From: Myxocyprinus asiaticus
Lineage: Eukaryota > Chordata > Actinopteri > Cypriniformes > Catostomidae
NCBI RefSeq assembly: GCF_019703515.2
Contig: NC_059373.1
Coordinates: forward strand, 12,993,281-13,057,280
DNA length: 64,000 bases
Reading direction: 5' to 3'
The notes under the pieces are model-generated. The model was given only the letters and a program-made list of their open reading frames with translations, searched no databases and was not told the DNA's origin. Shown here in pieces: positions 11,274 through 44,030 of this stretch; within the stretch, counting starts at the first letter, position 1, and every line of letters starts with the position of its first letter. The translations under genes and the position numbers were made by a program.

Positions 11274-11899
11274 AGTTAAATAAAAAAAATGAAAATTCTC
11301 TCATTTACTCACCCTCATGCCATCCCAGATGTGGATGACTTTCTTTCTTCTGCAGAACACAAATGAAGAGTTTTAGAAGAATATTTCAGCTCTGTAGGTG
11401 CACACAATGCAAGTGAATGGGTACCAATATTTTGAAGCTCCAGCAGCACAAAAGTAATCCATAAGACTCCACTGGATAAATCCATGTCTTTAGAAGCGAT
11501 ATGATAGGTGTGGGTGAGAAACAGATCAATATTCAAGGACTATTTTACTATCAATCTCTACTTTCACATTCTTCTTTTGTTTATGGCGATTCACATTCTT
11601 TGTGCATATTACCACCTACTTGGCAGGGAGGAAAATTTATAATAAAAAAAGTACATAAATATTGATCTCTTTCTCACTCACACCTATCATATCACTTCTG
11701 ATAATATATAGTTTTAAGCACCAGAGTCTTATGGGTTACTTCTACGCTGCCTGCATTTTAGGGCTTTAACATTTTGTTACACATTCACTTGAATTGTGAG
11801 GACCAACAGAGCTCAAATTTTCTTCTAAAAATCTTTGTGTTCAGCAGAAGAAAGTCATACACATCTCGGATGGCATTTTTGGGTGAACTATTCCTTTAA
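11274..11899. repeat. TTAA palindromic MITE, long copy
   Basis: Ends TTAAATAAAAAAAATGAAAA and GGGTGAACTATTCCTTTAA, with typical arms (ACTCACCCTCATGCC, CATTCACTTGAATTG). Confidence 0.75.
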
Positions 11900-11949
11900 A
11901 GAGAATTGTGAAGTACACCCCTTATTTCTTACAAATAAAAATATTAATA

Positions 11950-13165
11950 ATTAATTTACATTTATTCATTTGGCAGACACTTTTATCCAAAGCGACTTAC
12001 AAAAGTGGAAAACATAAGCGAATCATCTTAAGGATACAGCGGTACGAAAAGTGCCATATTACAAAGTTTCACTAGCATCATAATAGTATTCAAAACAGAT
12101 AAAATGCAAAAAAAAAATTTTTTTAATTAGTGACTGGTTAAGTGCTCATGGAAAAGATGTGTTTTTAGTCGTTTTTTGAAGACAAAAACTGAGTCAGCTT
12201 CACGGATGGAGTTGGGAAGGTCATTCCACCAACGTGGTATGATTAAGTGTTTTGGTGCCTCTTTGAGTTGGTACAAGGTGACGTTCCTTAGCTGATCGCA
12301 GGCTTCTAGTGGGCGTGTAGCTCTGCAGAAATGATTTTAGCTATGCTGGAGCAGACCCAGTGACTGTTCTGTATGCCAGCATCAGAGCGTTGAATTTGAT
12401 ACGTCCATTAACCGGCAGCCAGTGGAGAGAGACAAGGAGTGGTGTAACGTGCTCTCTTTGGTTCATTAAAGACCAGACGTGCTGCTGCATTCTGGATAAT
12501 TTGCAGGGGTCTAATTGCACATGCAGGGAGGCCTGCAATGAGAGCATTACAGTAGTCCAGTCCAGTTATGACACGTGACGGAACAAGAAGTTGTGTGGCA
12601 TGTTCAGAGAGGAAGGGTCTTCCTGATAGAGTGTAAATCTACATGATCTTACGGTTTTTGAGATGTGGTCTGTGAAATTAAGTTTGTTATCGATGGTTAC
12701 CCCTAGATTCTGACCGTTTTGGAAGGCGTTACTGTAGTTGAACCCAGCTATACGGTGATGTGTTCAACAGCAGGGTTGGCTGGAAAGACAAGGAGTTCGG
12801 TCTTGGCTGGGTTGAGTTGCAGGTGGTGCTCCTTCATCCAGGCCGAGATGTCTGCCAGGCAGGCAGAGATTCGAGCAGTCACTGTGGTGTCATTGGGCTG
12901 GAAAGACAAGTAGAGCTGTGTGTCATCAGCATGGCAGTGGTAAGAGAAACCATGAGCCTGAATGATGGGTCCCAGTGATGTGTATATAGAGAAGAAAAGT
13001 GGCCCAAGCACTGATCCCTGAGGTACCCCAGTAAGTAGCTGATGTGGCTTGGATACCTCACCTCTCCAGGCTACCTTGAAGGACCTACCTGAGAGATAGG
13101 AATTAAACCAGTCAAGCTGTTCCTGTGATGCCCAGTGAAGAGAGGGTGGAGAGTAAGATTCATAA
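11950..13165 (-). mobile_element. L2/CR1-type LINE, 5'-truncated
   Basis: The minus strand encodes reverse transcriptase pieces: GPLFFSIYTSLGPIIQAHGF followed by ADDTQLYLSF (catalytic ADD), and further on SLHWLPVNGRIKFNALMLAY. Frames are broken. The 3' end (complement of 11953-11999) is the GCTTTGGATAAAAG.GTCTGC tail also found on SINE B. Confidence 0.8.
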
Positions 13166-15956
13166 TATATAAAATAATATACAGATTTGTTTTTATTTCT
13201 TGTTTTAAAACTCTGGCTGTCAATATTATAAGATAATCTTGATTATTCCCATGGTTTTAGAATTAAATGTTAAGAATTTCAAATAATGTCTACTTTTTTT
13301 CTCTAAACAATTTTCTCGGACCCCCTCAGCAACCCCTGCATTTGTTTATAATGAGTGAACCATAAACCAACCAACCAACCAACCAACCAACCAAACAAAC
13401 ACACAGATACACAAAACTGAAATAATGGTAATGATTATGTTATACAGGAGGAATTTAAATTTAAAATGGCAATTATCGACATTTACAGCTTGAAATGACA
13501 AAAATGAACACAGAGGCACAATTCTGCCAGATGAGTGAAGATGCTCTGAGAGTATTTGTTATACACTCTCTTACCACAAAAAAAAAAGGACACAAATCAC
13601 ATTCATGAAAATTACCAGGTAATGTTTAACTTATGTTGGAAAAAACTACTACATAGCCATATACAGAAAAATGTAAATCATTTGTAGCAGCAAGTATTGC
13701 AAGTGTAAGAATTTTGTTAGTGAAATGAACATCAGATCTAAAGTACATTAGAGTGTCTTGCTTTGGAACTTTGTTAGGATGAAGTTGTAAAGTTAGCAGA
13801 AGAACTAATGGGACATGTATCCACAAATGATAAGCAAGGATGGACAAGCTTTTAACACCTGGAAGTATCGGCAGCGCGACCTCCGACTAAAACAGAGAGA
13901 ATTGTGGCAAATAGATTTAGGACTTTTCTTTAACAGGAATTAACACTCTTTAAGTCTGATAAAGGAAGCTGTGGTCAGGCTGCTTTAATCTCATGTTTTC
14001 CACCAACCCCACATGTCGACCCCACATTTTCCCCAATTACATAATCTGAACACACATTCACTTCTCTATTTACATTTATCTACAACATATTACACACTTG
14101 TACAAATTTCTCCACAACATCACTACCAGCAAGTAAAGCATTTGTGTGTCAACATTTCAAACAGAAAGAAAAAAAAATCATGTTTTTTACTTTTCTTATG
14201 CTAACAAAGAAAGCTTGAGGTCTGTCTCTTTCACATTCAGCCATTTGTAATGGAGAAGTTGCCTTCTGTTCCAGTTTCATAGTTTAGATTGGAGAGCACA
14301 TTCACATAGTAAAGCAATGACTTTTTAGGAAAGCACCGGTGACGTTCAGTGTATGAATGATGTTTATGAAATGACCCACTATGGAAAGGGGATCTTCCTA
14401 TTGTTACACAACCCCACTAGCCATACATAAATCAAAGCACCTGTAAAGGGGTGCCCTGCCAGTAATATCCAGAAAGTTAATTATGATGCCTAGTTAAATT
14501 ATACAGATTATACTTTAAATAAAATAACTTCCTATTTGATTAAAGATTGTAGCTAAATAATAAGCACTGTTAAGAAGAAACATCACAACTGACATCAGAG
14601 TTAAGCAATAGGAGAATATCCACAAGCATCCCTCTAATGAAAACAGGGAAAGTTTCTTGGATTTGCACTACTATTACATTTTTATTGCCCAAACCAAACA
14701 TGTGGTCAGTCGTCAAGCGCTGATGCAATCCATTCCCTCTGAAAGCAACAGTCCCAGATCTGTTTAGATCCTTGTAAATGTCATAGTCTAAAAAAAAAAA
14801 ATAGTTTATCACATCTAAAACACCACATCCACACCTCACAGAAACAGGACAACAGTTATCAAGAGTAACAGGCATACCTCATGAGCACACATAGACTATT
14901 GCTCTCTCAGTTTCATAAAAACAAAAAAGAAGCCCAGGTATGTACACAACACAAAATGAATAGTCATGAACAATCAAAATTAATTTAAACAATATTTTCT
15001 TTTTAACATATCTTTTATATAATGCTATATTTTTCTATTTCCCTTTCACTAAAGATGACATAATCATTAGTGCAGAATGTGCATGAAAATGTACAGACTA
15101 AGCTTTATCTCTAAATGACTCTCTGATAATACCTGAGTGGATTGTTTGAGACACTTAGTATTTCTTAATGTGGCTTTCAAACATTTCATAGAGTAAAAGC
15201 TCTTTTGGGGTGAATCTCACAAAAACATTCAGTCTAAGTCAAAGTTCGCCCCAAAATCAAAGGAAAATAATAAATTATATTTTATAATATTTTAAAGAAA
15301 ATTAAGCCTATTTGCAGTGCCATTAAGATTTTTTGGATCAAAATAATCGAGCATCTTAAAAATCATGATGCAAAATTTATTTTGTATAAAGATTTTTTAT
15401 TTATTTAAATCAGCAAAAATGAAAGGCAATATAAAAAATAATTTTTGCATTAGATTAAGTGAATGAGGGGGGATCCTAATGGTCCTAAAAATGATCTTAA
15501 TTTTCTTTAAGCAAATTACTTCTTTTTATTTTGGGGTGAAATAGGACTCATTCGTTTTCATGAGATAAACCCTCTGTAGCTATCAGTGTTATAAGTGTTT
15601 GTTCTTGAAGTTTGCACCTCTGCATTCCAGTCTTAATATTAAATAATCGATTTAATTTATTAATATGATTTTTCTTACTTCACTTATAAATGAACTAATT
15701 ATATTGAATATAAATAAACTAAATATAGCCAGGCACTTGCAAGAATAATTTGTCAGTGCATTTAAATCCAGACAACAGCAAGGCAGTTTGCCAAGTAAGG
15801 CAAAAATGTTTATCAAAAGGAACATGGCATCATCAGGCATTAAAAGTCCATACTGAGAATAAGGATTAAGGGTTTTGTTTTGCATAACAAAATGGTAGTA
15901 TTCCATACAGCCAGCACAGAAACTAAAAAACACCAAAGAAACATTTCCATTGGTGG
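13160..15956 (-). other. Gene-free stretch downstream of osbpl3, probable 3' UTR and spacer
   Basis: AT-rich sequence with no coding signal. Several AATAAA-like signals on the minus strand (for example in the TTTATT run near 15393) could end osbpl3 transcripts. The open frames at 14570-14875 and 15652-15963 show no family match beyond the last osbpl3 exon. A (CCAA)n repeat is at 13367-13393. Confidence 0.4.
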
Positions 15957-35248
<19,292 letters not shown>

Positions 35249-35539
35249 CTTGCAATTAACTTACTGTGGAGAGAAAAACAGACAAATCACTCAACACAAT
35301 ATTACCACAAAATCCACATTATTGTACATCAAATGGCCAGCAGAGGGCGAAAGAGACACTGAAAAAAAGTGCAAAAGAGCTTTGAGGCAGACAAAACAGG
35401 AGAAAAGTAAAAGGCTGCACTTTAGTGAAATCTTAAAGCATTGCATTACATGTATAGTGTTATTACATACAATACTTGCTTTGCCTCATCCTGTAAATGA
35501 AAAAGAGCATTCATCTGGTTTGTTTTCAATTCAAAAACA

Positions 35540-36140
35540 TTATTTTAGTCAAGTAATTTTTATTCGTACAGCGGTTTTCACAACACAACATTTCAAAGCA
35601 GCTTTACAGAAAATCATGTTTTGACAAAAAATGAAGCTGTAATATCTTTCATTTCTAAAGAGTCATCATTGTGCAGTTTGATAAAAATGTATTTCCAAAT
35701 TGTTCCTTAAAATAAATAATTAAATAAGTAAATAATAATTGTATTTAGAACCCCAGGGAGCAAGCCGAATGCGACTGTGGCAAGGAACACAAAACTCCGT
35801 AAGATGTTGGTTAATAGAGAAAAATAACCTTGGAAGAAACCAGTCTCACTGTGGGGGGCCAGTTCCCCTCTGGCTAAACAGCATGAATATAATGCCAATA
35901 TTTGTTATTTATGCGTAGTTCAAGTCATGATTTAAAATGAGTAAACTAAGTAAGTGTTAAGGGCGAGTGTTTAAACAAAAGATTTTGTATGAACTGTCAA
36001 GTTTTGCCTACACTTTAAATTTAAATGCTACAAGATTTCTATTAGGATAAGGGTTTGGGTTAGTCTATAGTAATTAGAATTAGCTTTATAAAACAATAGA
36101 AGTCTATGGTGTGGTCTCATTTTGATATCTAATTAGATAT
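35540..36140. repeat. Dispersed fish repeat upstream of osbpl3 start
   Basis: Contains TTTCAAAGCAGCTTTACAGAAA and AACCTTGGAAGAAACCAGTC, strings I recognise from an abundant cyprinid dispersed repeat (memory, unverified). No coding potential. Confidence 0.45.
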
Positions 36141-36277
36141 CTATCTATTTTGATATCTAGTTTCAACTGCATGCACACAGGCCACTGATTCCATGAATTT
36201 TTTTCCCCCAAAGTATTGCACAGGAGCCTTCTGTGTGAACGCAAGCCACATTTGAGTGTTAAATCTGAGTGCAACAG

Positions 36278-36334
<57 letters not shown>

Positions 36335-36640
36335 TGTTCAGAACACACTGTTTTGACTGCACAGACATGCATGTCCTGAAGTTGGGACATGCTGTTCTTT
36401 TGCTCTTACCCATTTTAGTGCATGCTTGTGTATGTGGAAAAAATGTAAACTGTTTACTTTTCTTTGCCTCATCTCTCTCTTAAACTCAGTGTGCTCCCAT
36501 TAAATTGGCAACATCCAAAACTGTAGAAGTACCAAAGTCTGAATGTAAAAAAAAAAAAAAAAAAAAAAAAAGGTTGCTAAAACCCTAAAAAAAAAAAGAG
36601 AGAGAGAGAGAGCTATGAATCCTGAAGAGCATGTGAGTCA
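36141..36640. repeat. CA/GA, poly-A and GA microsatellites
   Basis: (CA)n then (GA)n at 36280-36334, a poly-A run at 36548-36571 and (GA)n at 36596-36613. The frames here are products of the simple repeats. Confidence 0.85.
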
Positions 36641-36649
36641 ACATGTAAG

Positions 36650-37332
36650 CCAGCAGAACTGAAGTGAAGATTTTTATAAGCAGATTTCAGCTAAATTTGT
36701 CCATAAAATCCATGTAAATGGGTGCCAGTTGCTGGCTGTTTGACGGTCCAAAAGGCATATTTAGGGAGCATAAAAGTAATCCACACGACTCCAGTCGATA
36801 AATTAATGTCTTCTTTAGCAAACAGGTTGGTGTAACAAACAAATCGATAATAAAAATGTTTTTAACTTTAAATTGTTGCTTCCATCCAGTGCTGTATTTC
36901 TGTTTGAAATTAACTAACTCTCATGTGACGTTCGTTCCTCTGTTGTATACAAAGCGCACGCTTCCGACTTTTCGCGTGAACGTGCCATTGCGCTTATGTA
37001 CCTGATGCGCCGACTGCTGGCAGTAAGCAATTTTTTAAAGTTAATAAAGTTTTAATATTCTATTCATTTTTTACACAAACCCATATAAGACATTATAAGA
37101 CATTAATTTATCGACTGGAGTCGTGTGGATTACTTTTACGTTCCCTAAATATGCCTTTTGGACCATCAAACAGCCAGCAACTGGCAACCATATACATGGA
37201 TTTTACGGACAAAATTATAAAAATCTTCACTTCAGTTCTACTTTAGAAAGAAAGTCATACACATGTGGAAAGGCTTAAAGGTAAGTAAATCATGATAGGA
37301 GTTTCATTTGGGGGTGAACTAATCTTTTAAAA
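36650..37332. repeat. TTAA-family MITE, diverged long copy
   Basis: Ends with GGGGGTGAACTAATCTTTTAA; the arms around 36720 (GGTGCCAGTTGCTGGCTG) and 37180 are inverted copies. The loop at 36930-37030 is locally CpG-rich. Confidence 0.6.
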
Positions 37333-40050
37333 ACCCTCATCTGCTCGGGTGAACATTTAACTAGCACCACACAGTGGACATTTCACCTCGGAACTGCCAC
37401 GTTACGTGTAATGAAACATGTAATGTCATTTTGCAAAAAATGTCGCCATAGTCACTTAATTTTCATGAGATATCAGGCTGGGTTTCTTGCAATGGGGTCT
37501 GCCCTTCAGACTGAGGAGGTACTAGGCAAAGTGATGCTCAATTTTGAATGGAATTTGCCCATAGATAGATGGAAGGAGAGAGACATTCTAGAGCCACCAG
37601 GGCAAAATTATGGTGAATGGACAGACTGCACACACAAAAGCTCCAATTGTATATGTGAGCTGCTCTAGCTTTAGGATAAACACGTTGTTATTCCATACAT
37701 ATACACACAAGCTGTTCCAAACATTCAAGGTCATTTGCTGGCTTCTCTTTAATTTGAGTGTTTGAGTACATGTATGTGTAAATACCAGTAGAACTCCAAT
37801 CAGCTCATAGTTTCCAAACTCCAGTGTGATTTTTGTTTAGTTTGCATTGCCAGACTTGTCCAACGCTGGACTGAGGTATGTGGGCGTGTTTGGGAGTGCA
37901 AGTTGGTGTTTAGGGAAAATTGAATTCCTGTGGTTTTGCATCCCCCAGTTTGTACACACTACAAACATTCCACCAGGATCTCTCCGGACATACAAGGCTG
38001 TGAATATATACTTCAGTTTATTAACATTTCCTCAGTTTGGTTGAAATGTGCTGCTAGAACCCAGGTGTTAAACTCATAAAATCATCACTTCAGCAATATA
38101 CTAAAAAAAATGTCTAAGGAAGCTCTTCCAAAATAAGTGACATTGACATTTTCTTTTTTTAAAAGAAAGGCAGGAGGATATGCAAACGCACAAAGGCAGG
38201 GTTTCCCTTTAACCCTTTTCTTTCCTAACTTATAGACAGTCACAGAACACGTTACATGTCATTATTTCGTCTGTGGATGGGTACTGGACATAAAATGTTT
38301 ACTGGTAAGAAAGAACAATCGAGAAGACTGCATTATTGCTCAGTTTTATTGCTATCCAGCATTTATACAAGTGTAAAAGAGATTCAAATATTGTAATAAA
38401 TGGCAAAGACAGCAACAAAAGAACACTTACAAACAGGAGAAACAGACAGGTAAACTTTAGCCTGCCATTAGACATTAGCCTTTAGAGAGAAATGGGGGCG
38501 TTACGATAGTGGGTGGGGTTTGTGTGACGTTGACTGGTACATGCAGATAAAATGGCTAGATTGTGTTTAGATTACACTGATATCCAAACACAATGCATCC
38601 CTGTCTACCTCGGCATCCGGACAAGCAGATCAGAACACATTTCAATAACAAACACGTTTACACTTCAATCCATATGTGGACAACAGCAGATACAGATGGA
38701 ATTTAATGCCAAAAGTCTTTTGATGTTTTAAGATAGCACTGAGTGAGGAATGGGGTAAAAAGTATGTATTTATGAACTGAAAATCTGCTGTTTTACTCGT
38801 GATTTCACCATGAAACTGCTGTGATATATACAACGAGCCACATAAAAAATGTAGGTGTAATAACGTCATTCTACGAGACCAGGTTGTTAAAATCATTGTA
38901 ACGCACAGTCTTGAGTGTCTTGTTGCTTTTATAAAACAGCGACAACAGAACTATGATAAAATACACAGATATTTAAGATCTAATTAAATTTGTTGATGAC
39001 AATAATAATAACTAGGTTTTTTTATGGTTTCTATCGACTTGGCTCATTAATGTAGAATGCAATGGATGTATGGTCACAGTGTATGTATCAACAGCTTTGA
39101 ATGGGGCTCATCCAATCAGATTTTAGAGTTGGAACTATCCGTCTACAAATGCTAGTTGGAGCAAGATTTCTGTTATAGAATGGTAAACTGTTAATGTTTG
39201 ACATTGAGCACAAATTGTCTTGTTTGATGAGGGTGAGTAACCTATAATGTAAACAGGTTGAAGGTTAACACAGTATGACCAGAATTAGTTGTAAGGCCAA
39301 ACAAAGAAAAGGGAACCTGTTCACGTCAATGAAAACTGACATTTCTGACCCTGACTTTTATGGTATGTAAAAACACACATAGAATGTGGGTGTATGTATG
39401 CACAAAATATCAGAATTCACCATACATAATGCCTATCAATCATTAACGCCACATAACTTAGTCATAAGTAAAAGATCTGTAGGGTGAGGGCTGTACAGTG
39501 GGACCAAGGGCACCGAAGCTTTAAAGAAGTTACAGTAATAACAAATAAAACCTCATCGGAGGTGTCCCCCGAACTGATGTCACTTTGCTTAAATTAGTTC
39601 ACATTTACTATATAGTCTAGTAAAAAAAAAAAAGTTAATAATGTTGACAAATTATACAGATGTAACATTCTGAACAATTCTGAATAGCACACTACATAGT
39701 AAATGTGAACTCATTTAAGCAAAGTAAAGTCAGGCCCATGGGTGGGGTCAATGAGCATCAACAGGTTTTATCTTGTCCCTTGATGCATTTCAGTTCTTAT
39801 AGAGGAAGACAATAACTTCTTTAGGCGGAAGAAAAAAAATCAGCGTAACCCTTGAGGTCTTCGAAAGATGCTTTATGTCAGTGGAACCTTAAACCACATT
39901 TTCTGATTTAGTAAGCATGATCTCACAGGGGCAATTTAAGCTAAAAATAAACAAGTGCATTGGTTAGATAGGGACTGCACGACCTCATGTGTCAACATAC
40001 CATCAGAAACAACATGAAAATGTGGGAAAGCAAAAACACCCCCCTTGAAA
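37333..40050. other. Spacer without recognisable genes
   Basis: Largely non-repetitive AT-rich DNA. No reading frame here resembles a known protein, including 37411-37668 and 38642-38896. A minus-strand AATAAA (complement at 38344) could be a polyadenylation signal, but no matching gene was found. Confidence 0.4.
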
Positions 40051-40337
40051 GTAAAAGTTCATCCAAAAATGAAACAAATTGTGTCATAATTTTCTCACCT
40101 TCATGTCGTTCCAAAGGCACATGACTTTCTTAAGTGGAACACAAAGGGGAATGTTTTTTATAAATAACTACAAAAAATAGTCTGTGCGGCTTGTGCGTCA
40201 TATTGCAAGTCTTCTGAAGGCATATGATAGATTTAGGTGAGAAACAACCTGAAATGTAAGTAATTTTTCATTGGAAATCTTGACAGCCATTCACAATGCA
40301 TTTTCACACGAGAGCTTTGGCAGTTTTTAGTGCTAAG
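40051..40337. repeat. TTAA-family MITE fragment
   Basis: GTTCATCCAAAAATGAAAC with TTTTCTCACCTTCATGTCGTT. The right part of this repeat continues after the hAT insertion that ends at 41412 (GCAATGCAAGTGACTGG). Confidence 0.5.
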
Positions 40338-41412
40338 TAGGGATGGGACAATATAACGAGTTTCGAGGCAAACCACATAGAGGCAAAACTCGATATTTTG
40401 ACATTTGCAACATTATTTTCTATCCATATGATTATAAATGAAATGACCGTCAAACATCATAATCTCTCCATCGCTTGATTTTACCCCTACTGCACTCTTT
40501 TTCTACACTGTTTACAGGGTTTGCACAAGGTCCATGAAGAGCTTAAAGTGCTTAAATTTAGCTTTTAGAAATTAAGTACAGTAATAACTGAAAAAAATTG
40601 CCTTGTTTTGTTGAAAAGTGCTTGCGATTAAAACATTTCTTTCCGTGTAGTGTGTCCTTCAATGATGAAATCCAAGCACTCCATTTTCATTTAATAATGT
40701 GTCTTTTAATATAATTTCTGTACTTTATAGTCAAATATGTAAAACAAAATATTAATTGTAATCACAAATAGCACGGATATGATAAAAAAGACTTCTCTTT
40801 TGTTAATAAATAAACCGGAACACCTGAGCAGGTCTGTGAGATGCATGTTGAACTCTTAAAGTGACAGTACCATTTTAGCGCTAGTTATACAAATGAATCT
40901 AAACTCAATGCAATTACTTGTAAATCGTACACATTATTTTAAACATTGACAGCTCATATCATTATTATTTAAACATTTTCCTGATATCAAATTAATTGAT
41001 AGAATGTAGAATTTGTATATTTTTAACAAGTTAAAATGTGTTTACAATAATGATGACAAACAAATTATTAAAAAAATAAATATCACATTCAGGACAGGTT
41101 CTGTTCAGTTCTGTTGCTTGTTCTGCACCCGATCAGTCTAAATGTAGCCCACTATTTTTGAAGGTTAATTTGTTTGTGATCTCATCTTAGAGATATGTAT
41201 ATGAGAACCTCTTTTTTTAAATTTGAGTATTTCTATTGTATATTGAAGAACTTTATTTTGATGAGAAATTAAAATGTGCATTTTGAATGAACATTTTCCC
41301 AAATAAACACAATTTTCTGTGATACTGTGTTATTATATAGAATCGCGATTATATTGAATCGTGAACCATATATCAAACCGCATAATGAGATAACCATATC
41401 ATCCCATCCCTA
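40338..41412. mobile_element. Non-autonomous hAT element, second family
   Basis: TAGGGATGGGACAATATAAC at the left, ATCATCCCATCCCTA at the right. Flanks are GTGCTAAG (40330-40337) and GGGCTAAG (41413-41420), 7 of 8 identical. No transposase frame. It interrupts a MITE. Confidence 0.8.
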
Positions 41413-42875
41413 GGGCTAAGCAATGCAAGTGACTGGAAACGCTCATCTCATAGCGCTCATGAACACACAAAGGACATGTGTTCTTCGACCAGATAGACTT
41501 CTTTTAAGCTAACTTGGGTTGCTTTCTTAAGCTTTAAATGTGCACTCTGTCTTTTTTTTATGCATGTCATCTTGGACTTACACTGACACCTAGGGGCATG
41601 GATGCAGCATCATACAAAAACAATAGTTTTCAGTTACCAATGTCATTGTAGAAATTCTCTATTCACACCACAGTCAGCAATGATTACTTTAAGAGTTAAA
41701 GTCTCCAATAACAGGGTGGTTACTCAGATAAAGCCAGTAGTATTCATCTAATCATGTGATCCCAACATGGCAGCCCCCATGAGGGGACCCTCTCCATGTA
41801 GAATAAAACTGCTTTTTTAAGGTTACTGATACAACTGGAGTCTTCCTCTCATGTGAGTGTAGGGCTGGGCGAAAGTACGTCATAATCAGATATCAACGAT
41901 ATCTTGCAAATATCCCGATGCCGACTGCAACACTCACTGACAGACAATGAACGACAATATCGGGAAATGGCAAAACCATGGATCTGGGAAGTCGCCAAAT
42001 ATATTCAACTATAGCCCAGGGTGTGAAACTAGCACCCACCACCTGCCAAATGCGACGAGGCTGAATCCAGTTCGCAAGCTCCTCGTTCAAATGCAGGAAT
42101 TTCATAGGCAAATAATTTTGCTCATCTACCCGCAACAGACGGGCGACCTATAAGATGTCTCAGAGTGACACATGACAAGAAATGTTGTTAGTCACAAATA
42201 CACACTTGAAGAAACACACTTCATTATATTTTTAAGAACAGACAAAATAAAAGCCGTCAATGCCTGTGTCTGATTCGCTGTTTGTTCAGAGGCGTGCAGC
42301 GTGAGCCTCGTGGAACACATGCACGTAAAGAGTTATCACTCTTTTTTTCTCCATTTCATTTGGCTGAAAACTGTTTGCAGGAATAATGTCATCTATGAGA
42401 ATGCTGCAAACGGTATCCGATCATCTCAGGAGGGGCCGTGAGTTTATTTCGCTTTATTTTCACGGAGAAGTTTGCTCTTACGCACTGTGAACGTAATTCT
42501 GCAGGTTCAGTAATATATATCTTTGTATTAAAGAAACAAAGACAAAAGTGATTAAATCATAACATAATACAAGACACGTTCACCTTAAACCTAAAATTTA
42601 GTTCAATTTTCTTGTCTTTAGGCAGCATTAACTGTATAACCAAAACGCAATAAAAACATTTGGCAGCATTATTTTGGGAACACAAGAAAATGTATTAAAT
42701 CAAATCAAATCACTTTATTGTCACACAGCCATATACACAAGTGCAATGGTGTGTGAAATTCTTGGGTGCAGTTCCGATCAACATAGCAGTTGCGACAGTG
42801 ATGAGACATATTAGGCTTGTTTATTATGATTATTATTACTATTATCTTTACATTTGTAATTGTCTTTAGTTCTTT

Positions 42876-43289
42876 TTTTTTTCCCTCCCCTTTTCTCCCC
42901 AATTTGAAATGCCCAAACCTCGTGGTGGCGTAGTGGCTCGCCTCAATCCGGGTGGCGGACGATGAACCTCAGTTGCCTCCGTGTCTGAGACCGTCAACCC
43001 ATGCATCTTATCACGTTGCTTGTTGAGCATGCTACCTAGCGCATGTGGAGGCTTCACGCTATTCTCCGCGGCATCCACGCACAACTCACCACATGCCCCA
43101 CCGAGAGCGAGAACCACATTATAGCGACCACGAGGAGGTTAACCCAACGTGACTCTACCCACCCTAGCAACCAGGCCAACTGGTTGCTTAGAAAGCCTGA
43201 CTGGAGTCACTCAGCACACCCTGAATTCAAACTTGTGACTCCAGGTGTGGTAGTCAGCGTCTTTACATGCTAAGCTACCCAGGCCCCTG
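42876..43289 (-). mobile_element. tRNA-derived SINE C, second copy
   Basis: Same orientation and body as the copy at 4.1-4.6 kb (CCTCGTGGTGGCGTAGTGGC on the plus strand), with the same A- and B-box ends. It sits inside a decayed hAT-like repeat. Confidence 0.8.
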
Positions 43290-43587
43290 TCTTTAGTTCT
43301 TAATTTGTAGGCTATTAGTAATTTTCCACCTGTTGTCATTGACGGAAACTTGCTTGATGGTAAATGGGGCTGTTGGAGACTGTAAATGTTTGGATTTGGG
43401 GAGGTGGTTATATAAGATTTTTTGATCACTTTTATTATTTTAATAGCTTTTTTTTGTTTCATTTAAAGTGCAATTTGAATTTAGAAATGGCTTTAAGTTT
43501 TTTGTGTTTCAATAAATGTATGTAATTTTTAAAGCAAAATCGATAAAGGAAAAATATTCACCGACCCTCGGCTGGGGATTTGACGAT

Positions 43588-43963
43588 TGTTACGTGACTG
43601 AGAAGGATGAGACGAGAGAGTGTAGATCCAATAGCAGAACTATTTATTAAGGAACTAAGATGAAACTAAAACACTGGAGCAAACGGGAAAACAAACATAA
43701 CAGCAGATTGCTGGCTAAAATAACAAATACGCTAACAGGCTAACAAACAAGCAAACTAACAACAACTGACAAAGACTAAGGGAAACATGAGGGCTACATA
43801 TACAAATGGAAACTAAAGACATAACAAGGAACAGCTGGGAACAAAGATCAGAGAGGATTGGGAACAGATGTGAGAGATCAAACAGGTGCATCATGGGAAG
43901 TGTAGTGTAATAGTCAAAACATAATGGGAAGTTGATGGGACAAACACAAGGGAGTTCATGACA
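43588..43963 (-). mobile_element. Solo LTR with 5-bp target duplication
   Basis: 376 bp, read on the minus strand as TGTCATGAACTCC...CACGTAACA, so it starts TG and ends CA. ACGAT flanks it at 43583-43587 and 43964-43968. A TATA-like GTATATG (complement near 43800) and AATAAA (complement near 43646) are in the right order for an LTR. The parent family is unknown. Confidence 0.8.
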
Positions 43964-44030
43964 ACGATATAATCGGATATCGCAATATTTTTTAAGGCGA
44001 TTATCGATAAATATTTTTTTACATATCACT

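Larger units (their letters stand above)
10799..13341. repeat. Possible hAT-like element holding later insertions
   Basis: CAGGGGTTTTCAAAC at 10800 and an inverted CAACCCCTG ending at 13340 look like paired ends, with GGACCCCC near both. Between them lie SINE D, a TTAA MITE and an L2 LINE. The flanking duplication is imperfect. Confidence 0.4.
41860..44030. repeat. Decayed hAT-like repeat with SINE and solo LTR insertions
   Basis: The left end TAGGGCTGGGCGAAAGTACG is at 41861. ATCGATA/ATATCG-rich stretches at 41890-41945 and 43966-44015 look like its two subterminal parts. SINE C (42876) and a solo LTR (43588) are inserted. The right terminus is not clear. Confidence 0.45.

Noticed and set aside
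14570..14875. Minus-strand frame of 101 codons between osbpl3 and gsdme
   Set aside because: No recognisable family and AT-rich composition; more likely osbpl3 3' UTR or spacer.
37411..37668. Plus-strand frame of 85 codons
   Set aside because: No homology that I recognise; no splice or promoter context.
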